64,000 nt of DNA from positions 87,852,564-87,916,563 of the forward strand of contig CM077166.1 of assembly GCA_039583875.1 (NCBI GenBank). The letters run 5' to 3'. Positions within the stretch are counted from its first letter, which is position 1. Every line of letters starts with the position of its first letter. Made by a program: the position numbers and the translations under genes. The stretch comes from Platanthera guangdongensis (taxonomy: Eukaryota; Streptophyta; Magnoliopsida; Asparagales; Orchidaceae). The notes under the pieces were generated by a model. It searched no databases. It saw nothing but the letters and a program-made list of their open reading frames with translations, and was not told the DNA's origin. Shown here piece by piece: positions 8,914 to 21,194 of the stretch.

Positions 8914-11900
8914 GACGATTTAAGGTAAAGAACCGTTGGGCACGCGTTCTCTTCGATTCCGGCGCTACCCACTCGTTTGTGGCTAGAGACTTCATGGAGC
9001 GGTTCAGTTTGGGCCTAGATCGTGTTGGTGGTGCCTTCTACGTTAAGTTCCCCTCCGGTGACTCTGTGGTTACGGACCTGGGTGTCCTAGATTGTCCCAT
9101 TTTGTTGGGAGTTTTTCTAGCCAAGGCAGATTTGAAGGTGATTGACCTGGAGGACTTCGACGTTATTTTGGGCATGGACTGGTTGTCAAGGTACGATGCT
9201 GGGATCCAGTGCAAGGGTAAGCGCTTGGACTTCATCAAAGACAACGGTCAGCCAGGGAGAGTTTATGAGTATTCCCTCCAGGAGTCTCCAGTCTTTTCTG
9301 CAGTGCGTGCTCGGAAGTTACTTGTTTCTGGCTGTTTTGCCTGTGTGTTTTCTCTGGTAGGGACGATTGTTAGTCTGCCCCGTTTGGAAGAGATTCCTGT
9401 GGTGTGTGACTTTTCTGATGTGTTTCCTTACGATCTTCCCGGTCTTCCACCCGATCGAGATGTCGAGTTTGCAATAGATTTGGAGCCAGGCACGCGTCCT
9501 ATCGTAAAGGCGCCGTACCGGATGGCCCCGCGAGAGCTGGAAGAGTTGCGAATTCAGCTGGATGAGTTGTTGGAAAAAGGCTTTATAAGGCCGAGTTCTT
9601 CGCCTTGGTGGGCGCTAGTGTTGTTCGTTAAAAAGAAGGATGGGTCGATGAGGTTATGTATTGACTATAGAGAGCTGAACAAGGTTACTATTAAGAACAG
9701 GTACCCTTTGCCGCGAATCGACGATTTGTTCGACCAACTGCGTGGTAGTGCCGTGTTTTCCAAGATAGATCTTCGCTCGGGCAATCACCAGTTGAGGATT
9801 CGGGAGTCAGATGTTCCGCGGACGGCGTTCCGTTCACGTCATGGGCATTTTGAGTTTTTGGTTATGTCATTCGGTTTGACTGATGCGCCCTCAGCTATTA
9901 TGGATTTGATGAACAGAGTTTTCAAGGATTTTCTAGATAAGTTCGTGATTGTCTTTATAGACGATGTTTTGGTGTATTCTAAGGATGCGGAGGATCATGA
10001 TCAACATTTGCGGCTGGTCTTGGCGACTTTGAGAGACCATAAGTTATACGCCAAGCTGAGCAAATGTGAGTTTTGGTTGCCTCAAGTTTCTTTTCTAGGC
10101 CACGTGATTAATAAGGAGGGAATATCGATGGACCCAGAAAAGATCGCTATTGTTATGGAATGGGCTAGACCTGTTACCCCCAAAGAGATCAGAAGCTTCT
10201 TGGGTTTCGCTGGTTATTATAGAAGATTTGTAGAAGGCTTCTCTACCTTGTCCGCGCCGTTGACCAAGTTGACGCAGAAGAACGTAGCTTTTATAAGGGA
10301 TGGTAAGTGTGAGAAGGCTTTTGAGGAACTAAAAAGGAGGCTATGTTCGGCTCCAATTTTGTCTTTGCCTACGGAAGGTAGTGAGTATGATATATATGTG
10401 GATGCGTCGCATGTCAGTCTGGGCTGCGTTTTTATGCAGGGCGGAAAGGTGATTTCGTACGGGTCGAGGCAGCTAAAGACTCACGAGAGGAACTACCCTA
10501 CGCATGACCTGGAGTTTGTAGCTGTGATCTATGCATTGAAATTGTGGAGGCATTTGCTATATGGAGCGCAGTGCAAGATTTTCACGGATTATAAGAGTCT
10601 GAAGTATGTCTTCACTCAGAAAAAATTGAATCTGCGCCAGCAGCGGTGGTTGGAGTACGTGGCCGACTATGATGTTGAAATTCAGTATCATCCAGGCAAG
10701 GAAAATGTAGTGGCTGCTGCCCTGAGTCGGAAGTCAGGTAAGATTTTTAATCTTTCCGCCGAGCGCCTAGTGGAAGAGTTTCTTTTGATGGACATTTCTG
10801 TGGGAAGCTGTGATTCGCAGAGTAGCTTAGCGGTAGTAGAACCTTCGTGGATTGCGCTTACGAGACTGCATCAGAAGGACGATCCCGATCTCCTGCATTT
10901 GTATTTTCGAGCTGAGAAAGGTGAATTACCAGACTTCTCTATAGATGATGCAGGTACCTTTAAGTATCGGGGCAGGTTCTACATCCCCGCAGTTGGAGAT
11001 ATCCAGTATATGGTGTGCAGAGACGCCCACGGATCTAGTGTCGCCTACCATCCAGGGTCGACCAAGATGTATCATGATTTTAAGCAGATTGCATGGTGGT
11101 ACGGGATGAAGAAGGACATAGCCAGATTTGTTTCAGAGTGTTTCACTTGCAGGCGTGTGAAGGCCGACCATGGGAGGCCTGGTGGCAAGCTGACTCCCTT
11201 GGAGATTCCGATGTGGAAGTGGGAGAGTATCTCGATGGATTTCATAACCGGCTTACCGAGATCGCCTAAGGGGCATGATTCAGTTTGGGTAATCGTAGAT
11301 AGATTGACGAAGAGCGCTCATTTCATACCATTTAGGATCGATTAACCGATGAGGAAGATAGCCGAGCTGTATCTGGAAGAGGTTATCAGATTGCATGGAG
11401 TACCCGTAAGTATCATATCAGATCGAGACTCCAGGTTCACGTCTCGTTTTTGGAAGAGCCTTCAAGAAGGGTTGGGTACAGATTTGAGATACTCCACGGC
11501 TTATCATCCGCAGACCAATGGTCAGACGGAGCGAGTAAATCAGATTGTGGAAGATATGTTCCGATGCTATATTCTGGACCACGGAGGAGCATGGGACGAG
11601 CGCTTGCGGCATATGGAGTTCGCATATAACAACAGGTATCAATAAAGCTTGCAAATGACTCCCTTTGAAGCTTTGTATGGGAGGCGCTGCAGGACTCAAT
11701 TGTTTTGGGCTGAGCTAGGCGAGGGACCTTTGTTGGGTGCAGAAGCGCTTGAGGAGATGGAAACCGCTGTGAAGCTTATTCGGGAAAAGCTTCGGATAGC
11801 CTAGGAGAGGTATGAGAAGAACGCCAATCGGCATAGATCGGACTTGGAATTTGCTGTGGGGGACTCGGTGTTCTTAAAGGTCTCCCCGTTGATTGGAGTC

Positions 11901-12272
11901 AAGCGGTTTGGTAAGAATAGGAAGTTGGACCCGAGGTACGTGGGGTCGTTTCCGATTGTTGAGCGGATTGGGGTATCAGCCTACAGGCTGGCTTTGCCCG
12001 CAAATTTCCCTAGCGTGCATGATGTCTTTCACGTCAGTCATCTGTGAAAATGTGTGGTAAATGGCAGGCAGGTTTTGGATTCTGTGCCTCAGTTGGAGAC
12101 GAATCTTTCTTATGTGGAGGTGCCTGTTCGCATTTTGGATTCTCAAGTTCAGGCGTTGCGGAAGAAGACTATTCCTATGGTTAAAGTTTTATGGAGAAAT
12201 CAGGATGTGGAAAGCGCGACTTGTGAGTTGGAGTCGGCTATGAGGAAGGCTCACACTCATCATTTTCCCTGA
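8914..12272 (+). pseudogene. pol of T1 (protease, RT, RNase H, integrase)
   Basis: One reading frame, without frameshift but with four internal stops: TAA 11343, TAA 11643, TAG 11802, TGA 12045. In order: aspartic protease with [11 protein letters not shown] (about 8949-8981); reverse transcriptase with the catalytic box FIDD (9954-9965) and [12 protein letters not shown]; RNase H with [10 protein letters not shown]; integrase with the H2C2 finger ([17 protein letters not shown]), MDFITGLP and SDRDSRF; and a C-terminal block YVEVPVRILDSQVQALRKK typical of the Tekay/Del tail. All catalytic residues I can locate are present, so the lesions are mainly nonsense changes. 12273-12383 after the last stop is non-coding. 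Confidence 0.9.
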
Positions 12273-12383
12273 TCTTGTGCTTGGTATGTTCTATTTTATT
12301 TATTTATATAGCCTTTTTCCTGGCACTTTCTCTCTCCTTCTATATAGGAGTGTTGTGAGTAACATTTCGAGGCAAAACTTTCT

Positions 12384-12398
12384 TTTAGGGGGAGTGGC
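12384..12398 (+). promoter_or_regulatory. polypurine tract of T1
   Basis: A purine-rich run with GGGGGAGTGG directly before the 3' LTR, the position at which plus-strand DNA synthesis is primed. Confidence 0.75.
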
Positions 12399-15280
12399 TG
12401 TAACGCCCCCGGTTTTTCTGTGTTTTGTTTGATCGTTGGCTGGCGTTACGATGGCGTATTTCCGGCTTTTTGCCGTTGTAGAGTGTGGTCTTAGCTCTTA
12501 GGGCTCCCTGTGTAGCCTGTTTGTAGCCTGTTAGCAAGATTCCCCAGCTAGCCGGAGTCTGTTTGATGACTCGGCTGGGCCTCTTAGGGAATGCTTGTGT
12601 TTTGGCTTCGGGAGGTGTTATCCCGAGTTTTGTTCGTCGAATTCTAATTTCGACTTCATAGTTGCGTTCGTAACGTGGGTTTTTAGCTGCGGCGTGAATT
12701 TCGTCTTTTTCCGAGAAGTTTCGGGTTTCGGGTTGTTTTGATATTGAGTGTAAATAATTATTGATATGTGGTTTGTTTATTATTTAACTGATATATATAT
12801 AGTCTTGGGTTAGAATTAGGGCTGGGTTTATTTGTTTCTTCCCTTTTTCTCGGCTTGGTAGAAGCCGCCACCTGTGCGTGAGGAAGAGAACCGCCAGACT
12901 ACCATAGCCTTCAGACGCCGATTCCTGGAGATTTAGCAGTCGGAATTCGATTTCGAGAGTGGATCTGGACTGCCCTCGCCGGGATCTGCTTTCTTTCTGC
13001 TCCTCAGCTTATTGCTCCGCGGTCAGATCCGTGAGCGGGGGAGGCCGCCGGCCAAGTTTCTGGTATTTAGGCAAGTGATGTCCCCTCATCCTTGCCAAAG
13101 CTGATCTTTGTCTTTCTTTTGAGTTAATTTTTATCTCTTTCTTGTTTAGATCTTAGGTGTTAGCTAGGGTTTGTTCCCGATCATACTGTAGTTAGTGTAG
13201 AAAGTTCCAGTTAAATCTCAGTTTTCCTGAGGGATTGTGTCTATTAGGGACAGTTTTGGTTCGGTTTAGGTCGAGTAGCTGCCATTGCCGATGGATGTTG
13301 TACTCTATAGAGAGAGAGAATCCTCGTTCTTGCTTTTAGTCGTTTGCTGGATCTGGCTCCTGTAGCCAGTTGGGGTGTCGACACCGTTGTGTCGACACCG
13401 ACCGCAGTGGTGTTGACACATGGTGTCGACACCAGCAGCGGCAGTGTCGACACCTTGCGTCGACACCGGCCACAGAGGTGTCGACACTTGGTGTCAACAC
13501 CAGCAGCGGCAGTGTCGACACCTTGTGTCGACACTAGCCGCAGTGGTGTCGACACTTGGTGTCGACACCAGCAGCGGCAGTGTCGACACCCTATGTCGAC
13601 ACTGGCCGCAGAGGTGTCGACACTTGGTGTCGACACCAGTAGCGGCAGTGTCGACACCGGCCACAGGGGTGTCGACACATGGTGTCGACACCAGCAGCGG
13701 CAGTGTCGACACCTTGTGTTTACACCGGCCGCAGTGGTGTCGACACTTGGTGTCGACACCTGCAGCGGCTGTGTCGACACCTTGTGTCGACCACGGCCGT
13801 TGTAGTGTCGACACTTGGTGTCGACACCGGCCACAGTTGTGTCGACACCTTGTCTCGACACCGGTTTGTCGTGGTGTCGACACATCGTGTCGACACTGGG
13901 TGCTGCCCTTATTTTTGGGGTCAGGGAGACTCGGGGTTAGTTTTGGATAGGCGTGCAAGGCCGCGTCGGTTGGACCCGACGTTTTTCCTTGGGTTCGTGT
14001 GTTTCTTAGGACTGTTAGTGGGACTTTTCCCTAGGAGGGGGGCATTGGGTGTTCGGCTAATTTCTGCATGCCGACTCTTGGGTTGTGGCAGGTTGTGGAG
14101 TTTTGGTGGCTCTAGAGGGGTGGTATTATGTGGAGAGCTGTGGCCACCGCCTTTTGCCCCGGTTTGGGTTGGTGTGTGTGGGACCCTAAAGCTGCCACTG
14201 TTTGACCGCTTAGCCCTTTTTGGGTCTGATTTTGGTTATGTATTCAGACCCATGTTTTGACCACTGCCACTTACCCACGTGTTAGGACTGTTAGTCCCTT
14301 TCCTGTTTATGCTTCCTTTCTTTTGGCATATGTATATGTCTTGATGCTGTTGCAGGCTCTCTTGGTAAGGCATATTGGTTTTATTGCTCGCACTTGGCGT
14401 GCTCTGCGGTGTTTTAGACAGTATTCTTTTCTTACTGTCATTCTACTTTTCTTTTGCTTATAGCAGTTTGTTGCCGGGTTGGTAAACCCTTCTTCTTATT
14501 TTGCTAATTAATCCATTGCTCTATTTACCTTTTGATTGTTTTCTTGCTGAGGTGTTCTTTTCTTGAATGCCTCAGGTCCAGGTTGTAGCCAGTTCAGCGG
14601 CTAGTTATTTTGGAGGGGCTGTTGGTGGCCTCTAGGGTTGCTGAGATAGCTGATCCCCGTTTTGTTGTGAGGTAGTTCCTTACTTTTCAGTATAGACATA
14701 CATACTCGCAAGTGGGTTCGTGTCAGGTTGTTGACGCCCACTGGTGGCTTCTTGTGATGCTGGATATGATATTAAACTGCTGATTTTGCCTTTATGTGGT
14801 TGGTTACTTGCTTCTGGGAAGGATTTATGCTAGGTTGCATGATAGATATTTTTAAACCTAAAAGTATTAATATATGTACTTCATGCATAACATGTTTTCT
14901 AAAACAAAGACACTATTTTTCCTCAGCGTAAAACACTATCTTTTATACCTACAATATTCACCCTAGAGTCGTGCATACCATGAGTCGTCCCCCGGGGACT
15001 CTCGTGCTTATTTAGGGTGTCAACTTAATTGAACCAAAGTATTTTCTACTGCGTATAGATATAATTTTAACTGTGGACTAGCTGATCCACTGTGCCGATG
15101 GATATGGCCATTCAACTTAACTGATTTTCTTTCATATTTAATCAACGTTTTTCCTTAAAATCTAAGGTCTGGAGTTTTGCCTGAGCGTGTGCAGTTATCC
15201 CCTGCACGACGTGGCATCACGACACGTGTTTTCTCTTACTCTGATACGATTTTACCATTGAGAAAATGCGGGTTGTGACA
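12399..15280 (+). repeat. 3' LTR of T1
   Basis: 2882 bp, TGTAACGCC to TTGTGACA. A possible TATA element is TATATATATAG near 12791-12801. Downstream of that, 13376-13896 holds a strictly periodic TGTCGACA array, so in this family the array may lie in transcribed LTR rather than upstream of the promoter. The part 13900-15280 has no gene I would support; its last 186 bp match 4414-4599. The element abuts C1 at 15281, where CAGGA would be the expected target duplication. Confidence 0.9.
13376..13896. repeat. 34-bp TGTCGACA array (13/21 spacing) in T1 LTR
   Basis: 31 motif positions whose starts alternate 13 and 21 bp apart (13376, 13390, 13411, 13424, 13445, 13458, 13479, 13492 and so on to 13888), giving a 34-bp unit. 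By eye 25 are perfect TGTCGACA; the others are one or two changes away, for example TGTTGACA and TGTCAACA. One 13-bp half-step is missing between 13649 and 13670. Spacers alternate between two types (AGCAGCGGCAG and GGCC(A/G)CAG), giving a weaker 68-bp order. Confidence 0.95.
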
Positions 15281-17513
15281 CAGGATGTATCCCAGATTAT
15301 GCTACATTGTCATCATCACATAAAGGAGGATAACCAAGAGTACCTCTGATAGAATTAGAAATCCACTTGGCATGATCAGAGCTGGCTTTGACTAACAGCC
15401 TCTCCCCCTTTATGACTTCTCTTTCCATGTGATCTCTTAGATCATCCTTTTGAAATCTTACTTGGGCATCCAAATAGTTGACTCCATCTTTAAAGAAAGG
15501 TTTTAACCTTTGGAGTTTTTCAGTTATCAACTTCTGAGAGTCTTGAATTGCAGTTGTAACTGCAGTTAAGCTTTCGTGTAAAGCTTTATCAAACTCTGCC
15601 TTAGCAGTAGCATTAGAAGTAGTTAGTCCAGCAGCTATGTTCTTCATCTCTGTGACAATGACATTGTGTGAAGCTGTTAAGTTGTCATTCATTCTGATTT
15701 GATTCTCAAGAACATACCCTTGCTTCAGTACAATGTCATCCACTTGAGCTTTGATTTTCTCTTGATGTGTAGCCAAGTAAACCACTGCATTCCCTCCCTT
15801 GTGGAAGCAGTCAGTCATCTCCTTCTTATTGAGATTCATCTCAAATCTTATAGACTTTATGTTTTGGGCCAAATCAAATTATAAAGACTTATGCCCCTCA
15901 TCCATATATGTTTCTAAAGCCTTCCTTTGCTCATCAAGCTTGATTTGCATAACAACCATCATGGAGCTAAAATCTACAGATGGTGCTGGCTGCAATGTAG
16001 GCTGTGGTACTATAGTTTGTAGAGCTTTCTTATAAGTCTGGCTCCTTCTCTTGAAAACTTGAAATTTCCTTTTCTTAGCTCTAGCAGCCTCCTCATCTTC
16101 AGATGCTAATGTACTTGCAATATCTACCCTCTCCCTTGGCAGCTCCTCAACTTCCTTGGGCTTCTCAGGTTCTTGCCTTGCAGGTTCTTCATCAAGTATG
16201 ACCTGCTCCCCCTCAACTTGGGACTTCTCCCCCTCAGCAGCAGCACTTTCCTTGTCAAAGTCTGTTTGATCTAGATTCAGGAAAAGATCTTCCATTGTAT
16301 ATTCTTGTGGAGAATGGGCTGGAGAAACTCTTTGCTCATCTACAGCTGGATCAGATATAACTTGAGTTGTAATAGAAGTGTCCTTCAGGACAACATCTGG
16401 GGGTTGACTATCAATCTGAGATTGCTAATTAACATTATTTAATGAATCAGACAAAATATTATCCTCTATAGGGAAATCTAAAGCATTAATCTCAGTGATT
16501 ACCTCAAGAATGATATGGGTGGCTCTTTCACTTTCAAGAGGAGTTGGCTCTTCCACCACTAGGGGCTCCCCCTGGATTTGATCATGGTGTATGGGGCTAG
16601 CAGGTGGTAGCTCCCCCTGCCTCTCTGCAGCATCTTGTTGAGCTGGAGACCTCCCAGCATTTCCTTCTACATCCTCTTCAGGAGTAAAGACAACTTGCTC
16701 TTCACTACCAGAGATGCTAGATGAATTCTGAGCCACTGGGGCTATTTTCTTCTTCTTCTTTTGTGGAGTTATATTTTCAGGAGTTATTTTCTCAGTTGTT
16801 GGCATTTCCTTAGACAAAACCCTATCCCATCTGGAAAAGAGTCTCATGTCCATCTTCCTCATATGACTGATTTTAGAGCCTGCAGCTTGACTCATAACTT
16901 CTGGTACACTAGCAGCCAAGTATAGACTTAAGATCCTACCCAAATTGGGTTTCTTTAGACTTTCTTTAATCTTATCAAAGACAATAACAGACCAATCTGT
17001 TTTCACTGTGAATATTATCCTTGTTATAATGTTGAACATATGGGCTGATACCCTGTCATGCCCTCCAGGCTTACTCAATATCACTTTGCCAACTATTTCT
17101 GAGAGAAATTTTCCCTGGCTGTTCATCCCCTTCCTATTGAACACTGATCAAATTTTCAATTTGGAATCTAGTCCACACCAAGTTAAAGCTTCTCTGGTTT
17201 TAGAAGCAGTAACTTCATCCTCTTCTTTTGTCCTTGGTAGATTTAGGACCTTTCTCAAACTTTTAGGTGATACCTTCACCTTTTCACCATGAACCCTACA
17301 CTTTATCTTGAGTCCAGATTCTTCTACTTTCGCTCCATTCAGAAACTCTAGAACTTCCTTCTTCCAAATCTTTGTTGGCTCTGAAACAAGAAAATCTAAC
17401 CCAGAGTCTGCAACTAGGGTTACCACTTTCTTGATCTCCTGATCTGCATCCTCAAACGCATGTCGCACCAGTTCGTAGCCTTCATTGACGTTCTCCTCGA
17501 GCTTTGGCGCCAT
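15281..17513 (-). pseudogene. extra ORF ('env-like') of C1, truncated
   Basis: Homologue of the C2 protein at 35887. Start ATG at 17513 (MAPKLEENVNEG). Pieces in order: N-terminal conserved part (17513-17150), a region with SLYLAASVPEVMS and basic PQKKKKKIAP (about 17140-16740), an acidic and Pro-rich middle, a second basic stretch AKKRKFQVFKRRSQ (about 16080-16040) and a helical C-terminal part to WISNSIRGTLGYPP. Stops or shifts occur near 17147, 16425, 15875 and at 15297-15299. No signal peptide or membrane segment is evident, so a true envelope role is doubtful. T1 interrupts it at 15281. Confidence 0.8.
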
Positions 17514-17514
17514 T

Positions 17515-17995
17515 ACGGTTTGAAGAATTTGAATCAAGAGAAGAGAGGTGTCGACACACAAGTTTGGTCTCGAAACTTTTGTGAGCGTGTCGACAGACAA
17601 TGGCAAAATCTTATTTATACCTTTCTAAGATTGAAGATGAAAGGACGGGTTAACTAACTTAAATTGTGTCGACACTGTTGAAAAGTGTCGACACAGACTT
17701 ATAATGTCTCGATAACTATGTGTCGACACAAGTTTAGTCAACAGAATATATGTGTCGACACTTGTTTATGTGTCGACACCACATAACTCGACATTTAGTC
17801 GAGACTTTACTTAGATAATTCCGAGTAAACACTAAGTGTCGACACCACCTTGTTTGTGTCGACACTGACCCTGTATGTGTCGACACTAATTTTCTGAAGT
17901 GTCGACACCAACTTCCTAGATGTGTCGACACCTTTTCTCTGAAGTGTCGACACCAATTTTCTGTCTCGACACAGACAACTCTGTGTGTCGACACT
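17515..17995 (-). promoter_or_regulatory. TGTCGACA array and TATA box before C1 extra ORF
   Basis: Between the pol stop (18021) and the extra ORF start (17513). About a dozen TGTCGACA palindromes or near copies at 17640-17995, then on the minus strand TATAAATAA at 17619-17611, about 100 bases before the ATG. The same arrangement occurs in C2 at 35403-35886, so it is ancestral to this family. A promoter role is inferred. Confidence 0.6.
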
Positions 17996-18020
17996 ATTTT
18001 ACTTAGCCGTTTCTGTAAAC

Positions 18021-21000
18021 TTATTTTAGGTTTATCATACCTAGTTCAATTTTAAACCTATTGAACTTTGTTTCTTCTAAAGGCTTAGTATACATATCAG
18101 CTAGTTGATTATCTGTCTTAACATATTCTAGTGAAATATCTTCTTTCTCTACATGTTCCCTTAGAAAATGATATTTTATTTCAATATGTTTAGTTCTACT
18201 ATGGGAAACAGGATTGTTTGTAATTGATATAGCACTAGTAGAATCACAAAACAGTGGTGTTCTACTAACCTGAATTCCATAATCCTCAAGTTGATGTTGT
18301 ATCTATAGAAGTTGAGCACAGCAACTTCCTGCAGCCACATATTCTGATTCTGTAGTGGAGATAGCCACACTTGTTTGCTTCTTGCTACTCCATGAAATCA
18401 GTCTTCCACCTAGGAATTGACAGGTTCCAGATGTACTTTTCCTGTCTTCTTTGCATCCTGCAAAATCTGCATCTGAATACCCTGTTAGTTCAAAGTCTCC
18501 ATTCCTAGGGTACCAAAGGCCTAGATAAGGAGTGCCCTTTAGATATCTCAGTATCCTTTTGACTGCTGTCAAATGAGACTCCTTAGGGCATGCTTGATAC
18601 CTAGCACAGACACATGTAGCATACATGTTATCTGGTCTACTTGCAGTCAAATAGAGTAGGGAGCCCACTATCCCTCTATACAAAGTCTCATCTACAGGTT
18701 TCCCTGCATCATCTTTGCTAAGAGACATACTTGACCCCATAGGAGTCTTCATGGTACTGGATGAATCCATACCATACTTCCTGATGAGTTCTAGGGTGAA
18801 CTTAGACTGACATATGGATAAACCATTCTCAGTCTGTCTAACTTGGACACCCAAGAAGAACTTAGGTTCCCCCATACTGCTTATCTCAAACTGTCCTTGC
18901 ATTAGTTTTGCAAACTTTTTGCAAAGACTACTTTCAGTAGACCCAAATATTATGTCATCTACATATATTTGGACTAGTATTATTTTGCCTCTGCATTCCC
19001 TAAGGAATAGAGTCTTGTCTATTTTCACCCTTGTGAACTTATTGTCAATGAGGAAACTAGACAGGGTTTCATACCAAGCCCTAGGGGCTTGCTTTAACCC
19101 ATACAATGCCTTCCTAAGTCTATAGACATGATTACGTTGAGTTGAATCAACAAAAACTGATGGCTGTTCCATATAGACCTCTTTCTTAAGATTACCATTC
19201 AGAAAGGCTGACTTTACATCCATTTGGTAAACTTTAAATCATTGAAAGGTTGCATAGGTCAGGAACATCCTTATGACTTCTAGTCTGGCTACTGGAGCAA
19301 AGGTTTGATCAAACTCAATACCTTCTTCCTGCCTATATCCTTTAGCAACCAATCTTGCTTTATTCTTGACAATTACTACATGTTCATCCATCTTGTTCCT
19401 AAAGATGCACTTGGTCCCAATTATGTTGTGGTCTTTTGGTTTAGGAACAAGCTCCTAGACTTTGCACCTCTTGAACTGATTCAGCTCTTCTTGCATTGCC
19501 TCAATCCAATGAGGGTCTAGGATGGCTTCTTCAAACTTCTTTGGCTCAACTTAGGATAGAAAACTGGAGAAGAGTACTGCATTCAGATTTCTGCTCCTTG
19601 TTTGTACCCCTTGTCTTAGATCACCAATGATTTGATCTGTTGGATGATCTCTAAGATGCCTATTAGCTGGAGGCATCCTGGCTTCAGGTTGAACTTCTTC
19701 AGTTTCTTCATCTTGTTGCACTCCTTGAACTTCATCTGCATTAGGTACATGTAGTACTGCCCCTGGACAACAACCATTATCTTCTACTTGCTGTCTTGCA
19801 GTAAGTTCTTCTTCAATAGTGAGCTTGTCCAACTTCTTAGTTATACCTGTGGAGCTGCATATACTACTAGACAACTCATTGTTAATAAGTCTAGTTTCAT
19901 CAAATACTACATGTACAGACTCTTCTACAATTTGTGTAGACAAGTTGTAGACTCTATAAGCCTTACTGTTGTTGCTGTACCCAACAAAAATTCCCTCTTG
20001 GGATTTGGCAGCAAACTTATTCAAGTAAGACTTTCCATTGTTAAGTATAAAGCACTTACAACCAAAGATCCTGAAGTAGGATAGGTTTGGTTTTCTGCCT
20101 TTCACAATCTCATAGGGGGTCTTGTTGTGGCTTTTAGTAATGGTAGCCCTATTAATAACATGGCATGCAGTATTAACTGCCTCAGCCCAGAAATATTCTG
20201 GTAGAGATGTATCACTTAATAGGGTTCTACCAGCCTCAATCAAGGTTCTATTTTTCCTCTCAGCAATGACATTTTGCTGAGGTGTTCTTGGTGAAGAAAA
20301 CTCTTGAAATATCCCAAATTCTTCACATAGTTTTGCCATACTATCAGACTGAAATTCAGTACCATGGTCACTTCTTATCTTGACCACTGTACTGTCTAGT
20401 TCATTCTGAATTTGTTTGACAAAGCTATAGAAGATACTAGGTGTTTCAGATTTCTGTCTAAGGAAGAACACCCAGGAAAACCTTGAGTAGTCATCTACAA
20501 CTACAAAGGTATAGACCTTCCTACCTAGGCTGTGAACTAGCATAGGACCAAAGAGATCCATATGCAAGAGGTATAAACACCTCACAACATCTTTGTTTTC
20601 AATGATACTAAAGGTGGATCTAGTCTGCTTGCCCTTTTGACAAGCTGAGCATATTCCATCTTTAATACACTTAACTTGAGGACCATTGCTCACTAACTCA
20701 TTGCTAAAGAGTTGGCCAATTGTCTTGTAGTTGAGATGGGCTAGCCTCTTGTGCCATTTGACACAATGAGAGACTTTCTCATCAGCTACAAGACACACTA
20801 GAGAACCATTGTTCTCACACATAATGTCTAGACAGTAGACATTTCTTTTTCTATAACCTGTCAAAATGATCTCTTGATCATTTGACCTCCTGATATGACA
20901 ACCATCTTTCACAAATGAGATGTCATATCCTACATCACTCAATTGACTTATACTAATAAGGTTATGTTTCAAACCTTTGACATAAGCCACTTGAGTAATA

Positions 21001-21188
21001 GTTATATGGGAGCTAGAAATATTACCAAAGCCCTTGATGATCCCTTTTTCAGAACCACCAAAGGTGACTTTTGGACCATCCTTGATGGGTGTGTAGTCCT
21101 TTAGCAATCCCCTTGTTCCAGTCATATGTCTGGAACATCCACTGTCCAAGTACCATATTGGGACATGGCCACTTGGATTCACCTGCAA
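18021..21188 (-). pseudogene. pol of C1 (protease, integrase, RT, RNase H)
   Basis: Copia-order polyprotein: protease active site [13 protein letters not shown] (about 21155-21117), GAG-pre-integrase with [12 protein letters not shown], integrase with [20 protein letters not shown] and [20 protein letters not shown] (the usual G of QQNG is V here), RT with IYVDDIIFGS (near 18970), and RNase H ending NELGMINL-like at 18024. Premature stops include 19551-19553 (Gln to stop), a TAG near 19455 (Trp in C2), and 18303-18305 (Trp to stop). The RT catalytic box is intact, unlike C2. Confidence 0.88.
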
Positions 21189-21194
21189 AACAGA

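Larger units (their letters stand above)
4414..15280 (+). mobile_element. T1: plus-strand Tekay/Del-type Ty3/gypsy element
   Basis: Chromovirus-like element with truncated 5' LTR (4414-4599), PBS, leader, gag (split by a solo LTR), pol, polypurine tract and complete 3' LTR (12399-15280). Domain order protease, RT, RNase H, integrase is that of Ty3/gypsy, and the C-terminal block after integrase resembles the degenerate chromodomain region of the Tekay/Del lineage. The 186 bp of shared 5' and 3' LTR differ at about six positions (near 3 percent), so it is older than C2 and T2. It is inserted in C1 at 15280/15281. Premature stops in gag and pol make it defective. Confidence 0.85.

Noticed and set aside
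13244..14260. Frames of 150-210 codons rich in VDT, VST and CRH in the T1 LTR
   Set aside because: They translate the TGTCGACA array in several frames at once; this is repeat sequence, not protein.
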